DNA from: Flavobacteriales bacterium
GTDB lineage: Bacteria > Bacteroidota > Bacteroidia > Flavobacteriales_E > Vicingaceae
DNA length: 64,000 nt
Assembly (NCBI GenBank): GCA_020635795.1
Contig: JACJZD010000003.1
Span: 215,694-279,693 of the forward strand
Direction of reading: 5' to 3'
Below are positions 8,012 to 16,235 of the stretch, in pieces. Every line of letters begins with the position of its first letter. The stretch's first letter is position 1. Under the pieces are notes generated by a model, which was not told the DNA's origin, ran no database searches, and saw only the letters and a program-made list of their open reading frames with translations. Made by a program: the position numbers and the translations under genes.

Positions 8012-9722
8012 ACGAAGCTTCAACGGTTTTCACATTTCCTACAAAATCGGTAACCTCAAGTTTGAAATGGTGTGTACCTGACGGTAAATTATCAAATTCG
8101 TGTTCTAGTCTGGCTCGTTTAGCATCGTAATCCATCAATACCCATTTACCATCAATTTCGGCTCTGTAGGTTTTAATTCCACTTAGGTTGTCAGATATAG
8201 TAGCTACAATAGAAGAGTTACGCGACATATCTTTTCCAGCAAAGATGTTTGCCAAATTTACAACAGGAGGAATGGTGTCTAGCATAACCGAAAATCCGCC
8301 CATAATTTTTGATTTTGCTGTTAAATAATTGTTTCTCCATTCTCCACCTCTCGAATACATTACATTATTATGGTCGTAATTTACGATTACTGCTTTTTTA
8401 CGTTGTTCCTCTGAAATACGAGCAACTTTTATTGAAACTTCAATGTAATCATGAATTGGTGTATAATCGTTATGGATTTGGTAAATAGGTGTTAGTGTGT
8501 TGCTTTTTGCTGGTTTTTCTTGGTATTGTAAATGTAAATCGTTGTATAAAACTCCTTTTGGGAAATTAACAACAATGTTTTGTTTATCTAAAATGTTATG
8601 GTCAGCATATTTAAAAATGGTATCTATTTTTGGTTTTATTGTAGCAACGGTTATTCCTTCTGGTTTTGATCCAATAATATTAAATGCTAACATTGAAGTG
8701 TTTTTATTAATATCTCCAACCATGTAATTTACCGACCTAGTTTCTTTATCTGAAATAGTTATTGTACCATTGTTTTTTTGTTCTTTAAATATGGTTAAAG
8801 GGTTGTTTGGTTCGATACAGCTTTTTTGGAAACGAGATTTCTTATTTAAATAAATATCGTAATCAATAAGTGAGTTTAATGCTCGCGAATGGTCAAAACT
8901 AAATGATGATAATTCGGATTTAAAAATTAGTTCGTTATTGTCGAACAACATGATGCTGTAAACACCATTTTGGTTTGAGGCACCCGATTGTTGGTCATAA
9001 GCATTAATTCCAAATCCGATTTGACCATAAGCTGTAATAATGACATTATTATTCAAGTGATATGTTCCGTTACCTCCTGTAACCGAAAACTCTTGAGTAG
9101 CATTTCTATTGTTTACAAAACTAGTATCGTTTAAGGGAAAAACAGTAATACTTTTAATTACAGGCTTCACCTCGTCTTTTACTTCAAAATCAAATAAAAG
9201 GGGATTTACTGCATATTCAGAAATGGTTTCTCTAATCTCAAAATGTAAATGAGGGCCACCAGAACTTCCAGAATTTCCTGATAAAGCTATAATGTCACCT
9301 TTTTTAACTATTAAAGCGGTATCTGGCGGATAAAAATCCATTTCAAAGGTTTCGTTGTCGTATTGATATTTTTTAATGTAATCAGCTATTTTGCCTTTAA
9401 AGCGTTGAAGATGAGCATACGAAGAGGTGTATCCGTTAGGGTGTGTGATGTAAATTATTTTACCGTATCCTATGGGCATAATTTTAATTCGAGAAACAAA
9501 ACCATCGGCAATTGCATAAACATTTTTGCCTTCTACACCTTGTGTTTTAATATCTAAACCCGAATGAAAATGGTTGTTCCGTAGCTCTCCAAAATTTCCT
9601 GAAAGTAATATCGGAATATCTAAAGGAGACCTGAAATAGTTTTTTGGATATTTTTCAGGGTTTTGAGCAAAACCAATTAATACGATGAGTTGAATTAGAA
9701 AAAGACTGAAAAATTTAATCAT
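8001..9722 (-). CDS. M23 family metallopeptidase (LytM-type, secreted)
   Basis: Likely peptidoglycan endopeptidase or a regulator of cell-wall cleavage. The ATG at 9722 gives MIKFFSLFLIQLIVLIGFAQ, a clean signal peptide; the reading frame stays open upstream to 9812 but that stretch lacks signal-peptide logic. The M23 domain lies at about residues 30-190 with the zinc ligands in HFHSGLDIKT and PHLHFEI, both intact, so it should be active. The remaining 400 residues look like beta-sandwich repeats, ending with a segment typical of Ig-like folds (ISDNLSGIKTYRAEIDGKWV). Total is about 573 residues. It is divergent from the coiled-coil/zapA genes, which fits a cell-envelope or division context. 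No T9SS tail is seen. Confidence 0.85.
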   Translation of the reverse strand: MIKFFSLFLIQLIVLIGFAQNPEKYPKNYFRSPLDIPILLSGNFGELRNNHFHSGLDIKTQGVEGKNVYAIADGFVSRIKIMPIGYGKIIYITHPNGYTSSYAHLQRFKGKIADYIKKYQYDNETFEMDFYPPDTALIVKKGDIIALSGNSGSSGGPHLHFEIRETISEYAVNPLLFDFEVKDEVKPVIKSITVFPLNDTSFVNNRNATQEFSVTGGNGTYHLNNNVIITAYGQIGFGINAYDQQSGASNQNGVYSIMLFDNNELIFKSELSSFSFDHSRALNSLIDYDIYLNKKSRFQKSCIEPNNPLTIFKEQKNNGTITISDKETRSVNYMVGDINKNTSMLAFNIIGSKPEGITVATIKPKIDTIFKYADHNILDKQNIVVNFPKGVLYNDLHLQYQEKPAKSNTLTPIYQIHNDYTPIHDYIEVSIKVARISEEQRKKAVIVNYDHNNVMYSRGGEWRNNYLTAKSKIMGGFSVMLDTIPPVVNLANIFAGKDMSRNSSIVATISDNLSGIKTYRAEIDGKWVLMDYDAKRARLEHEFDNLPSGTHHFKLEVTDFVGNVKTVEASFIR

Positions 9723-9879
9723 TAAAAAGGTTTTGGATGGTTTGAAAACGTTCTGGTACAAAACTAGTACCATGTTTACAACGAAAACATAAATTTTAAA
9801 AATAATATTCACAAATGTTGTGTTTAAAAATATTACATTTGTAGAGGTTGAATTTTTTTAATGATTTAACAATTAATTA

Positions 9880-10164
9880 ATGAAAGATTTATCTGTTTTA
9901 GTAAGTGGTCTTAGAAAAAAAGCTGAGTTGGTGATTGAAAAACACCGAGCCATTACTGAAAAAAATAAACAACTTTCTGCAGAAATTGTTCAATTAAACG
10001 AAAAATTGAATCAAAAAAACCAACAACTATCGGAATTAGAAGACAGAGTTAAAGTATTGAAGATTTCGAAAAGTGTTGAAAGTGAAAGTACCAAAGATGT
10101 GAAGTTGAAAATAAACGAAATGGTACGGGAGATAGATAAATGTATTGCTCAAATAAACAAATAG
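9880..10164 (+). CDS. Small coiled-coil protein upstream of zapA
   Basis: 94 residues, almost entirely predicted alpha-helical coiled coil (ITEKNKQLSAEIVQLNEKL and NQQLSELEDRVKVLK show heptad Leu/Val spacing). No signal peptide or membrane segment. It ends 11 bases before zapA, so the two are almost certainly co-transcribed. Its size, heptads and position suggest a division-associated helper comparable in architecture to ZapB, but there is no sequence evidence of homology; that is inference. A TACATTTG box at 9834-9841 is a possible -7 promoter element 38 bases before the ATG, without a good -33 box. Confidence 0.75.
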   Translation: MKDLSVLVSGLRKKAELVIEKHRAITEKNKQLSAEIVQLNEKLNQKNQQLSELEDRVKVLKISKSVESESTKDVKLKINEMVREIDKCIAQINK

Positions 10165-10175
10165 TTGAACCCTAA

Positions 10176-10460
10176 ATGGGAGATTTGTCGATAAAAATAA
10201 AAATTGCAAACCGAGTTTATCCTTTAACGATTAACGCTAAAGAGGAGGAAGGAGTTAGAAAAGTAGCAGATGAAATAAACAAATCAATAGCAGAATATGA
10301 GAAATTATATGCTGTAAAAGATTATCAAGATTTATTGGCTATGGTTGCACTAAAATTGGTATCGACCAATTATCAAAAACAACAAACGGTTGTTGATGGT
10401 GACTCAAATTTAGAAGAAAGCTTACTTCAAATTGAACAGCTTTTTGATAACTATTTGTAA
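10176..10460 (+). CDS. zapA: Cell division protein ZapA
   Basis: 94-residue cytoplasmic FtsZ-associated protein that promotes bundling of FtsZ filaments at the division ring. The N-terminal domain reads LSIKIKIANRVYPLTINAKE and is followed by EEGVRKVADEINKSI and the conserved KDYQDLLAMVALKL helix; the C-terminus is coiled-coil-like. Length is normal. It follows the coiled-coil gene by 11 bases and precedes the 6S RNA locus, the arrangement also known for zapA and ssrS in other bacteria, including E. coli. Confidence 0.92.
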   Translation: MGDLSIKIKIANRVYPLTINAKEEEGVRKVADEINKSIAEYEKLYAVKDYQDLLAMVALKLVSTNYQKQQTVVDGDSNLEESLLQIEQLFDNYL

Positions 10461-10604
10461 CGTTCTTTAAATAAATTAGCAATATTATCGAGAATTATTA
10501 TTGATGATTAAAGGTTAGCGTTATGTATGTTAAAAAACAGATAACATTAACTAATAACAAACAACAAATAAAAAAATTCCCGTACAACACTTTGTTTGAT
10601 AAAC

Positions 10605-10800
10605 TAACACTTTACTTAGTTGGAACAATGCTCATAAGCTAACGAAAACAGGCCCCTTGTAACCCCTTTATGGGAATTCACTTTTGTGGACGCGGGAAGT
10701 TTGAACATGCTTGGCGGTTCCATTAAATTTTTTCTTGGGTTTATCCAAGCCACTATTGTACGGGTTTTTTTTATGCCCATACCTAAGTAAAGTAGAGTAT
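10605..10800 (+). ncRNA. ssrS: 6S RNA (Bacteroidota/6S-Flavo-like)
   Basis: About 190 nt between zapA and rny with no credible coding frame. A perfect 10-bp closing helix pairs CTTTACTTAG (10610-10619) with CTAAGTAAAG (10783-10792). Inside, GGAAC (10622-10626) can pair with GTTCC (10717-10721), CTTGG/CCAAG (10734-10738/10745-10749) forms a hairpin, and a further hairpin precedes the closing strand. A long closed rod downstream of zapA is the pattern of 6S RNA, which binds RNA polymerase holoenzyme as a promoter mimic. The exact ends are estimates, and the family assignment rests on position and shape rather than an alignment. Confidence 0.65.
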
Positions 10801-10839
10801 TCAAGTTCCATTAGTAAATAATTAAAAAATTAACTAACA

Positions 10840-12381
10840 ATGGATGTATTAAGTATTTTAATCGGGTTAATTATTGGAGCTGTAATAGCTGCAGTAATTA
10901 CCATCATCATCTATAAAAAGGGCATAGATAAGAAAAGCCAGCAGATTATAGAAGATGCAAAAGCTGAAGGAGAAGTTCAGAAAAAAGAAAAGTTACTTCA
11001 GGCTAAAGAAAAGTTCTTACAGTTAAAAGAAGAACATGAAAAAGTAATTACCGAAAGGGAAAGAAAAATCAACGACTTAGAAAATCGTGCAAAACAAAAA
11101 AATGACGCAGCTTCTAAACAAATAGAAGATGTAAAAAGAAAAGAAAGCGAGTTAGATAAGATTAGAGAAAACCTAACACATCAATTAGAAGTTATTGAAA
11201 ATAAAGAAGCTGAAATTGATAAATCTCACCGTAAACAAGTAGAGCAATTACAAGTAATTTCTGGATTAAGTGCAGAGGATGCAAAAACGCAATTAATGGA
11301 AGCATTAAAAGCTGAAGCTAGAACTGATGCTATGGCTCACATCAAAGACATCATGGATGAAGCCAAAATTAATGCAAACAAAGAGGCTCGTAAAATTGTT
11401 GTGCAAACCATTCAGCGTGTGGCTACCGAACAAGCAGTTGAGAATTCTGTGTCTGTATTTAACATCGAAAGTGATGAAATTAAAGGTAGAATTATCGGTC
11501 GTGAGGGAAGAAACATTAGAGCTTTAGAAGCTGCAACTGGTGTGGAAATTATTGTTGATGATACTCCAGAGGCAATTATTCTTTCTTGTTTTGACCCTGT
11601 TAGACGTGAAATAGCTCGTTTATCATTACATCAATTGGTAACAGATGGTAGAATTCACCCCGCAAGAATTGAGGAGGTTGTAAACAAAACAAAAAAACAA
11701 CTTGAAGAAGAAATTATTGAAGTAGGTAAAAGAACTTGTATTGACTTAGGAATTCATGGCTTACATCCTGAATTAATTAGAATGGTAGGTAGAATGAAAT
11801 ATCGTTCTTCTTACGGACAAAACTTATTGCAACACTCTAGAGAGGTGGCTAATCTTTGTGCTACAATGGCATCTGAACTTGGTTTAAATGCTAAATTAGC
11901 TAAACGAGCAGGTTTGTTACACGATATTGGAAAGGTGCCAGATGATGATCCAGAATTGCCACATGCTATTTTGGGTATGAAGTTGGCTGAGAAGTACAAC
12001 GAAAAACCAGATATCTGTAATGCTATTGGTGCTCACCACGATGAAATTGAAATGACAACGATTATTTCTCCAATTGTTCAGGTTTGTGATGCTATTTCTG
12101 GTGCTCGTCCAGGTGCTCGTAGAGAAATCATGGAATCGTACATTAAACGAATAAAAGATTTAGAAAACATTGGCATGTCTTATCCAGGTGTAGAACAAGC
12201 TTATGCTATTCAAGCTGGTAGAGAATTGAGAGTTATTGTAGAGAGTGGTAAAGTAACAGATGCAGAAGCAGATACGTTGTCGTTTGACTTGGCTCAAAAA
12301 ATTCAAACCGAAATGACTTATCCAGGTCAGGTTAAGGTAACCGTAATTAGAGAGAAGAGAGCCGTGAATTACGCTAAATAA
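10840..12381 (+). CDS. rny: Ribonuclease Y
   Basis: Membrane-anchored endoribonuclease that initiates mRNA decay. 513 residues, the normal size. Order of domains: an N-terminal membrane helix (residues 4-26, LSILIGLIIGAVIAAVITII), a long Lys/Glu-rich coiled coil to about residue 200, a KH RNA-binding domain with IKGRIIGREGRNIRALEAAT (about 212-231), and an HD hydrolase domain with RAGLLHDIGKVPD (H361-D362). All key residues are present. The start ATG follows the 6S RNA locus by 40 bases; no Shine-Dalgarno sequence is evident. A 28-base palindrome follows the stop. Confidence 0.97.
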   Translation: MDVLSILIGLIIGAVIAAVITIIIYKKGIDKKSQQIIEDAKAEGEVQKKEKLLQAKEKFLQLKEEHEKVITERERKINDLENRAKQKNDAASKQIEDVKRKESELDKIRENLTHQLEVIENKEAEIDKSHRKQVEQLQVISGLSAEDAKTQLMEALKAEARTDAMAHIKDIMDEAKINANKEARKIVVQTIQRVATEQAVENSVSVFNIESDEIKGRIIGREGRNIRALEAATGVEIIVDDTPEAIILSCFDPVRREIARLSLHQLVTDGRIHPARIEEVVNKTKKQLEEEIIEVGKRTCIDLGIHGLHPELIRMVGRMKYRSSYGQNLLQHSREVANLCATMASELGLNAKLAKRAGLLHDIGKVPDDDPELPHAILGMKLAEKYNEKPDICNAIGAHHDEIEMTTIISPIVQVCDAISGARPGARREIMESYIKRIKDLENIGMSYPGVEQAYAIQAGRELRVIVESGKVTDAEADTLSFDLAQKIQTEMTYPGQVKVTVIREKRAVNYAK

Positions 12382-12390
12382 AATTTTATT

Positions 12391-12418
12391 GTAGAGACAG
12401 ATAATTATCTGTCTCTAC
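12391..12418. repeat. Perfect 28-bp palindrome (gagacagat family), likely terminator
   Basis: GTAGAGACAGATAA is followed immediately by its reverse complement, giving two 14-base arms with no spacer, then a run of T. It lies between the convergent ends of rny and the FkbM gene and can terminate transcription. The same core (GAGACAGAT) recurs at 48914-48972. Confidence 0.8.
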
Positions 12419-12422
12419 TTTT

Positions 12423-13202
12423 TTATGAATAGGATTGATACCATTTGGTCTTCTTACATCCTTTATAAGCCATAATTAAACCGTAATTATCTTTATTATA
12501 AATCCAGTTTCTATTAATTAATGTTCTTACAATAAAACCCCACCAAAAGAATTGATGCATTCTTTTAAACTTACAAGTAAAACCGAGGCTGTTCAAATAA
12601 TTTAAAATTAACTTATAATCTTGTTCACCATTAATGGTTCCACTTTCATCGTAACGACCAGCAATAATAGTTAAAGAAATATTTTTCGCTTTTTTTAATA
12701 AATTTTCAGAACCAAGTAATGTGTCGTATTCAGCACCATTGCATGTTAAGTTGATGTGTGATATTTTTTCAATATCAAGTTTTAAATCTGAGACGATATT
12801 ATCAATAGTATCAATTTCAACAGTTATTTCGTGTTCTTCATAATCAGCAGAACTGTCAATGGCGATGTTACCAAGTTGATTCCAGCTACTAATTTTACCC
12901 AATAAAAAATTGCTTTGCCCCTTTTTGGAAAAAGTGCCTTTTTGGATGGTGATGATATTCAAATTATTTTGCTCAATAATTTTATTTGCAAAGGAATGAT
13001 TTCGTGGGTCAGGGTCAATTCCGATAACTTTTCCTGTTGCAGCAACTCTTCTATGTAATTCAAACAAATCAGAAGATACAGCAGAAGTCATATCAAACCC
13101 AACTTGAATAGCTGTTTCTCCAACTTTTAGGTTCGGAAATTTTAAAACGGCATCAATTTTTGAAAAGTTTTTAAAAAAAATGAGTTTGAGTTGTTTTAGC
13201 AT
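12423..13202 (-). CDS. FkbM family methyltransferase
   Basis: About 259 residues with a SAM-dependent methyltransferase fold of the FkbM type, which O-methylates glycans or small molecules. The SAM-binding start is seen as VGETAIQVGFDMTSAVS, the acidic strand-2 end as GKVIGIDPDPRNHSF, and the FkbM-typical VEIDTIDNIVSDLKLD. ATG at 13202 is preferred; a TTG at 13220 would add six residues. It is divergent from a sulfotransferase gene, suggesting a small pair that decorates surface glycans or lipids, which is inference. The C-terminal 40 residues are Trp- and Lys-rich. Confidence 0.8.
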   Translation of the reverse strand: MLKQLKLIFFKNFSKIDAVLKFPNLKVGETAIQVGFDMTSAVSSDLFELHRRVAATGKVIGIDPDPRNHSFANKIIEQNNLNIITIQKGTFSKKGQSNFLLGKISSWNQLGNIAIDSSADYEEHEITVEIDTIDNIVSDLKLDIEKISHINLTCNGAEYDTLLGSENLLKKAKNISLTIIAGRYDESGTINGEQDYKLILNYLNSLGFTCKFKRMHQFFWWGFIVRTLINRNWIYNKDNYGLIMAYKGCKKTKWYQSYS

Positions 13203-13275
13203 TCGTTTGATTTTATTCAAAAATAGAATTATTAAATCAAAATATTATAAAACTTATATTTGAAGAAAAAACCAA

Positions 13276-14145
13276 GTGTTAGTAAACAATATCATTATAG
13301 GGGCAGGAAGGTCAGGGACAACCTCGTTGGTTGGGTATTTAAAGCAGCATCCTGATGTTAATTTTTCTACAATTAAAGAAGTTACCTATTTTTCTGTTGA
13401 AGAACATTTTAAAAGAGGACATGAGTATTTTCACTCTTTCTTTGAAAATAGAAAAGGAATGCTTAGCACATCAGATACATACTTATTGATGGATGCAGCT
13501 GCTCCCGAAAAAATTCAAAAGTATAATCCAGCTATCAAACTAATTGTAATTCTTAGAGAACCTGCAAAACGAACATTTTCTAACTTCCAGTATTCTATTA
13601 ACAATGGTTACATTCCAGAAAGTACTTCTTTTATTGAGAGTGAGGCATTAGAATCAGGTTACCTCAAAACCAAGGATATTGTTTTTCAGAATAACCATTG
13701 TAATTTTTATGGTAGTTTATATCACCATCATTTAACTAATTGGTTAAAGTATTTTAAAAAAGAACAGCTATTTATTTGCACTACAAATGAATTGAATAAA
13801 TCTCCAAAAGAAACTTTAGATAAGTTGTTTGAATTTTTAGCGTTGAAACCATATGAGGTAACTCCTTTAATAGAAAAAAACAAAGCAGCTGGAGTTAAAA
13901 ATAAAGGCTTGAATAATTTTTTAGTAGATAGAGATAATTGGCTTCGTAGGTTGATTAGAAAACCTTTGCAAATTGGTTTTGTGCGTAGTTTAATTTTTAA
14001 AACAGGAATAGTTGAGAAAATAAAAGATGTAAATAGGGTTGAGCAAGTATATAGAGAAATGACTCAAGAAGAAAAAGATTTTTGCGAAACTTATTTTGAA
14101 AATGATTTAGCGATGCTGAAGAAAGATTTTGGTATCGTATGGTAG
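13276..14145 (+). CDS. PAPS-dependent sulfotransferase
   Basis: 289 residues. Transfers sulfate from PAPS to a carbohydrate or other acceptor in the cytoplasm. The 5'-phosphosulfate loop is IIIGAGRSGTTSLVGYLKQH near the N-terminus, and the 3'-phosphate motif is LREPAKRTFSNFQYSI at about residues 95-110, both intact. The start is GTG at 13276: an in-frame TGA stop lies at 13261. A TATATTTG box at 13255-13262 suggests a very short leader. The acceptor is unknown; divergence from the FkbM gene suggests glycan modification. Confidence 0.88.
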   Translation: MLVNNIIIGAGRSGTTSLVGYLKQHPDVNFSTIKEVTYFSVEEHFKRGHEYFHSFFENRKGMLSTSDTYLLMDAAAPEKIQKYNPAIKLIVILREPAKRTFSNFQYSINNGYIPESTSFIESEALESGYLKTKDIVFQNNHCNFYGSLYHHHLTNWLKYFKKEQLFICTTNELNKSPKETLDKLFEFLALKPYEVTPLIEKNKAAGVKNKGLNNFLVDRDNWLRRLIRKPLQIGFVRSLIFKTGIVEKIKDVNRVEQVYREMTQEEKDFCETYFENDLAMLKKDFGIVW

Positions 14146-14165
14146 AGATAGATGAATATCCGATT

Positions 14166-14816
14166 CTACAAAATATTTCCGTCTTTCATTACCAGTTTTT
14201 GGTCAGCCATATTTGCTAACTCTTCATTATGAGTAACAATGATAAAGGTTTGATTAAATTCTGCTCTCAATTTAAAAAACAATTCATGTAAATCTTTAGC
14301 AGAGGCTGAATCTAAATTTCCTGAAGGTTCGTCGGCGAGAATAACGGATGGATTGTTTATTAAAGCTCTACAAACTGCAACACGCTGTTGTTCCCCTCCC
14401 GAAAGTTCTGATGGCTTATGATGTAATCGTTCTTTAAGTCCTAAAGAAGTTAATAGTTCTGTAGCTCTTTTTTCTGCTTCCGATTTTGGTGTTTTGTGAA
14501 TAAATGCTGGTATGCAAACATTTTCTAGGGCAGTAAATTCAGGTAACAAATGATGAAATTGGAAAACAAAACCAATGTTTTTGTTTCTGAATAAAGAAAG
14601 TTCTTTATCCTTGAGACTTGAAACATCAATGTTGTTCAGTTTCAGGGTGCCTTCGTCAGGTTTATCTAGAGTTCCAATAATTTGTAATAGGGTTGATTTT
14701 CCTGCACCAGAAGCACCTACTATAGAAATTACTTTACCCTTTTCAATGGTTAAATTAACTCCCTTTAAAACTTCAAGTGAGCCATACGATTTATGAATGT
14801 TGTTTAGTTGAATCAT
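14166..14816 (-). CDS. ABC transporter ATP-binding protein (LolD-like)
   Basis: About 216 residues, a stand-alone ATPase of the LolD/MacB type. Walker A GASGAGKST, signature LSGGEQQRV, Walker B VILADEPSG, and the switch His in IIVTHNEE are all present. By family knowledge LolD drives release of lipoproteins from the inner membrane toward the outer membrane. The ATG at 14816 is chosen over a GTG at 14822. It starts 10 bases after the stop of the receiver-kinase gene and so may be the last gene of the 21.5-14.2 kb operon. No permease gene is adjacent in the window; the partner must be elsewhere. Confidence 0.88.
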   Translation of the reverse strand: MIQLNNIHKSYGSLEVLKGVNLTIEKGKVISIVGASGAGKSTLLQIIGTLDKPDEGTLKLNNIDVSSLKDKELSLFRNKNIGFVFQFHHLLPEFTALENVCIPAFIHKTPKSEAEKRATELLTSLGLKERLHHKPSELSGGEQQRVAVCRALINNPSVILADEPSGNLDSASAKDLHELFFKLRAEFNQTFIIVTHNEELANMADQKLVMKDGNIL

Positions 14817-14826
14817 CAACACAAAG

Positions 14827-16233
14827 TTAACCCTTTAGGTTGTAATTTTCGATGTTAACTTGTTCATTTATAAAAGGAATGTTAATGGTGAATTTAGTCC
14901 CATTTTTGTTGTTGCTAACTACTTTTATTGTTCCGTAGAACGATTTAACTCTTGAAACTATGTTGCTAATTCCCAGTCCTTTATTATAATTATTAATATC
15001 GAAGCCTATTCCATTATCTGTAAGTACTATATTTAATTGGTCGTCAATTAAACTAAAAGCAACATTGATTTCTGAACAATTTGCATGTTTTACTGCATTG
15101 TTTATAAATTCTTGAACAATTCTGTAAACGGAAACTTCAAGTTCCTTATCAGAAGTAAAGATATCATTTTTGAAAATTGCTACTATCTCAATGTTGTTAC
15201 TAGGAAAATTTTCACACAAATTTAAAATAGCTTTTTGGATACCAAAACTCGAAAGCGATGGTGGTAAAATATCGTAACAAGTTTTTCGTAATTGTTGGAT
15301 TGTAGCTAAAAGATTGTTTGAAATTTCTTCTAGTTGAGGTTTTTGTTTTTTACTAGCGTCTTCTACTAATTGATTAAGTTGAAATTTAATGCCTAGAAGG
15401 GTTTGTCCAATACCATCGTGTAAATCTCTAGAAATTCTTGCCCGCTCTTTGTCTTGAGAAATAATTGCCGTTTTTAACAACATTTGCTGCATGTTTGTTC
15501 TTTTGGTCACATCTCTAATTACTGCCTGATAACTCACTACATCACCATAGTTGTTACAAATTTTATTGGCAGATATTAAACAAATCTTTTTGTGTCTAAC
15601 TTTAGGGCTAATCTTACATTCGTAGTTGTCGAGAATACCTTCCTCACATATTTTTTTTGTAATGAATTTTAGTTCCTCATCATTGTTAATATAGTCTGAA
15701 AAATATGAAAGTGTTAAGTTCAATTTTATCGTTTCAAACATTGCAATTGCTGCTCTATTAAAGTCTATAATTCTACCTTTTGAATCGAAAACTAATACTG
15801 CATCGCTACTTTCTGAAAAAACTTTCTGGTATTTATTTGCCAACTTATTGTTTTGTTCCCTCAAGTGATACAATTGATAAGCATTTTCGATAGTTACTTT
15901 TAATTCAAACTCATTCCAAGGTTTATTTATAAAACGATAAACTTCGCCTTTGTTTATAGCATCTTCAACGGCTTTTATATCGGAGTACCCAGTTAATAAA
16001 ATACGAATAGGGTTAGGGTAGAGGTCAATAATAGATTCGAAAAACTCTACACCAGTCATATCTGGCATACGTTGATCTGATATAACCACTTCAATAGGTG
16101 TTTCATTTAAGATAGCTTTTGCTAAATCAATAGTTTCAGCAATATATACATCAAAAATTCTTCGGTAAGCTGATCTAAAAGCTAATAAATTATTTTTTTC
16201 ATCATCAATATAAAGTACTTTAATTTTAGTCAT
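14827..16233 (-). CDS. Receiver-PAS-histidine kinase (HisKA_3 type)
   Basis: 468-residue cytoplasmic hybrid. Residues 1-125 are a receiver domain with the acidic pair D10-D11, phospho-acceptor D53 in SDQRMPDMTG, T81 and K104. A PAS domain follows (about 135-245: SDAVLVFDSKGRIIDFNR), then a NarL-class dimerization domain with RDLHDGIGQTLLG (H272), and an ATPase domain with NNAVKHAN and TDNGIGF. Receiver first and kinase last suggests the receiver controls the kinase. The gene starts 2 bases after the stop of the 7TMR-DISM kinase gene and lies within a tight operon. No membrane segments are present. Its receiver closely resembles the lone receiver at 21659-22135. Confidence 0.92.
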   Translation of the reverse strand: MTKIKVLYIDDEKNNLLAFRSAYRRIFDVYIAETIDLAKAILNETPIEVVISDQRMPDMTGVEFFESIIDLYPNPIRILLTGYSDIKAVEDAINKGEVYRFINKPWNEFELKVTIENAYQLYHLREQNNKLANKYQKVFSESSDAVLVFDSKGRIIDFNRAAIAMFETIKLNLTLSYFSDYINNDEELKFITKKICEEGILDNYECKISPKVRHKKICLISANKICNNYGDVVSYQAVIRDVTKRTNMQQMLLKTAIISQDKERARISRDLHDGIGQTLLGIKFQLNQLVEDASKKQKPQLEEISNNLLATIQQLRKTCYDILPPSLSSFGIQKAILNLCENFPSNNIEIVAIFKNDIFTSDKELEVSVYRIVQEFINNAVKHANCSEINVAFSLIDDQLNIVLTDNGIGFDINNYNKGLGISNIVSRVKSFYGTIKVVSNNKNGTKFTINIPFINEQVNIENYNLKG

Positions 16234-16235
16234 AA

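Noticed and set aside
9723..9812. 30-residue extension of the M23 gene
   Set aside because: The signal peptide begins at the ATG at 9722.
10616..10804. 62-residue minus-strand frame
   Set aside because: Lies in the 6S RNA hairpin region; no protein-like sequence.
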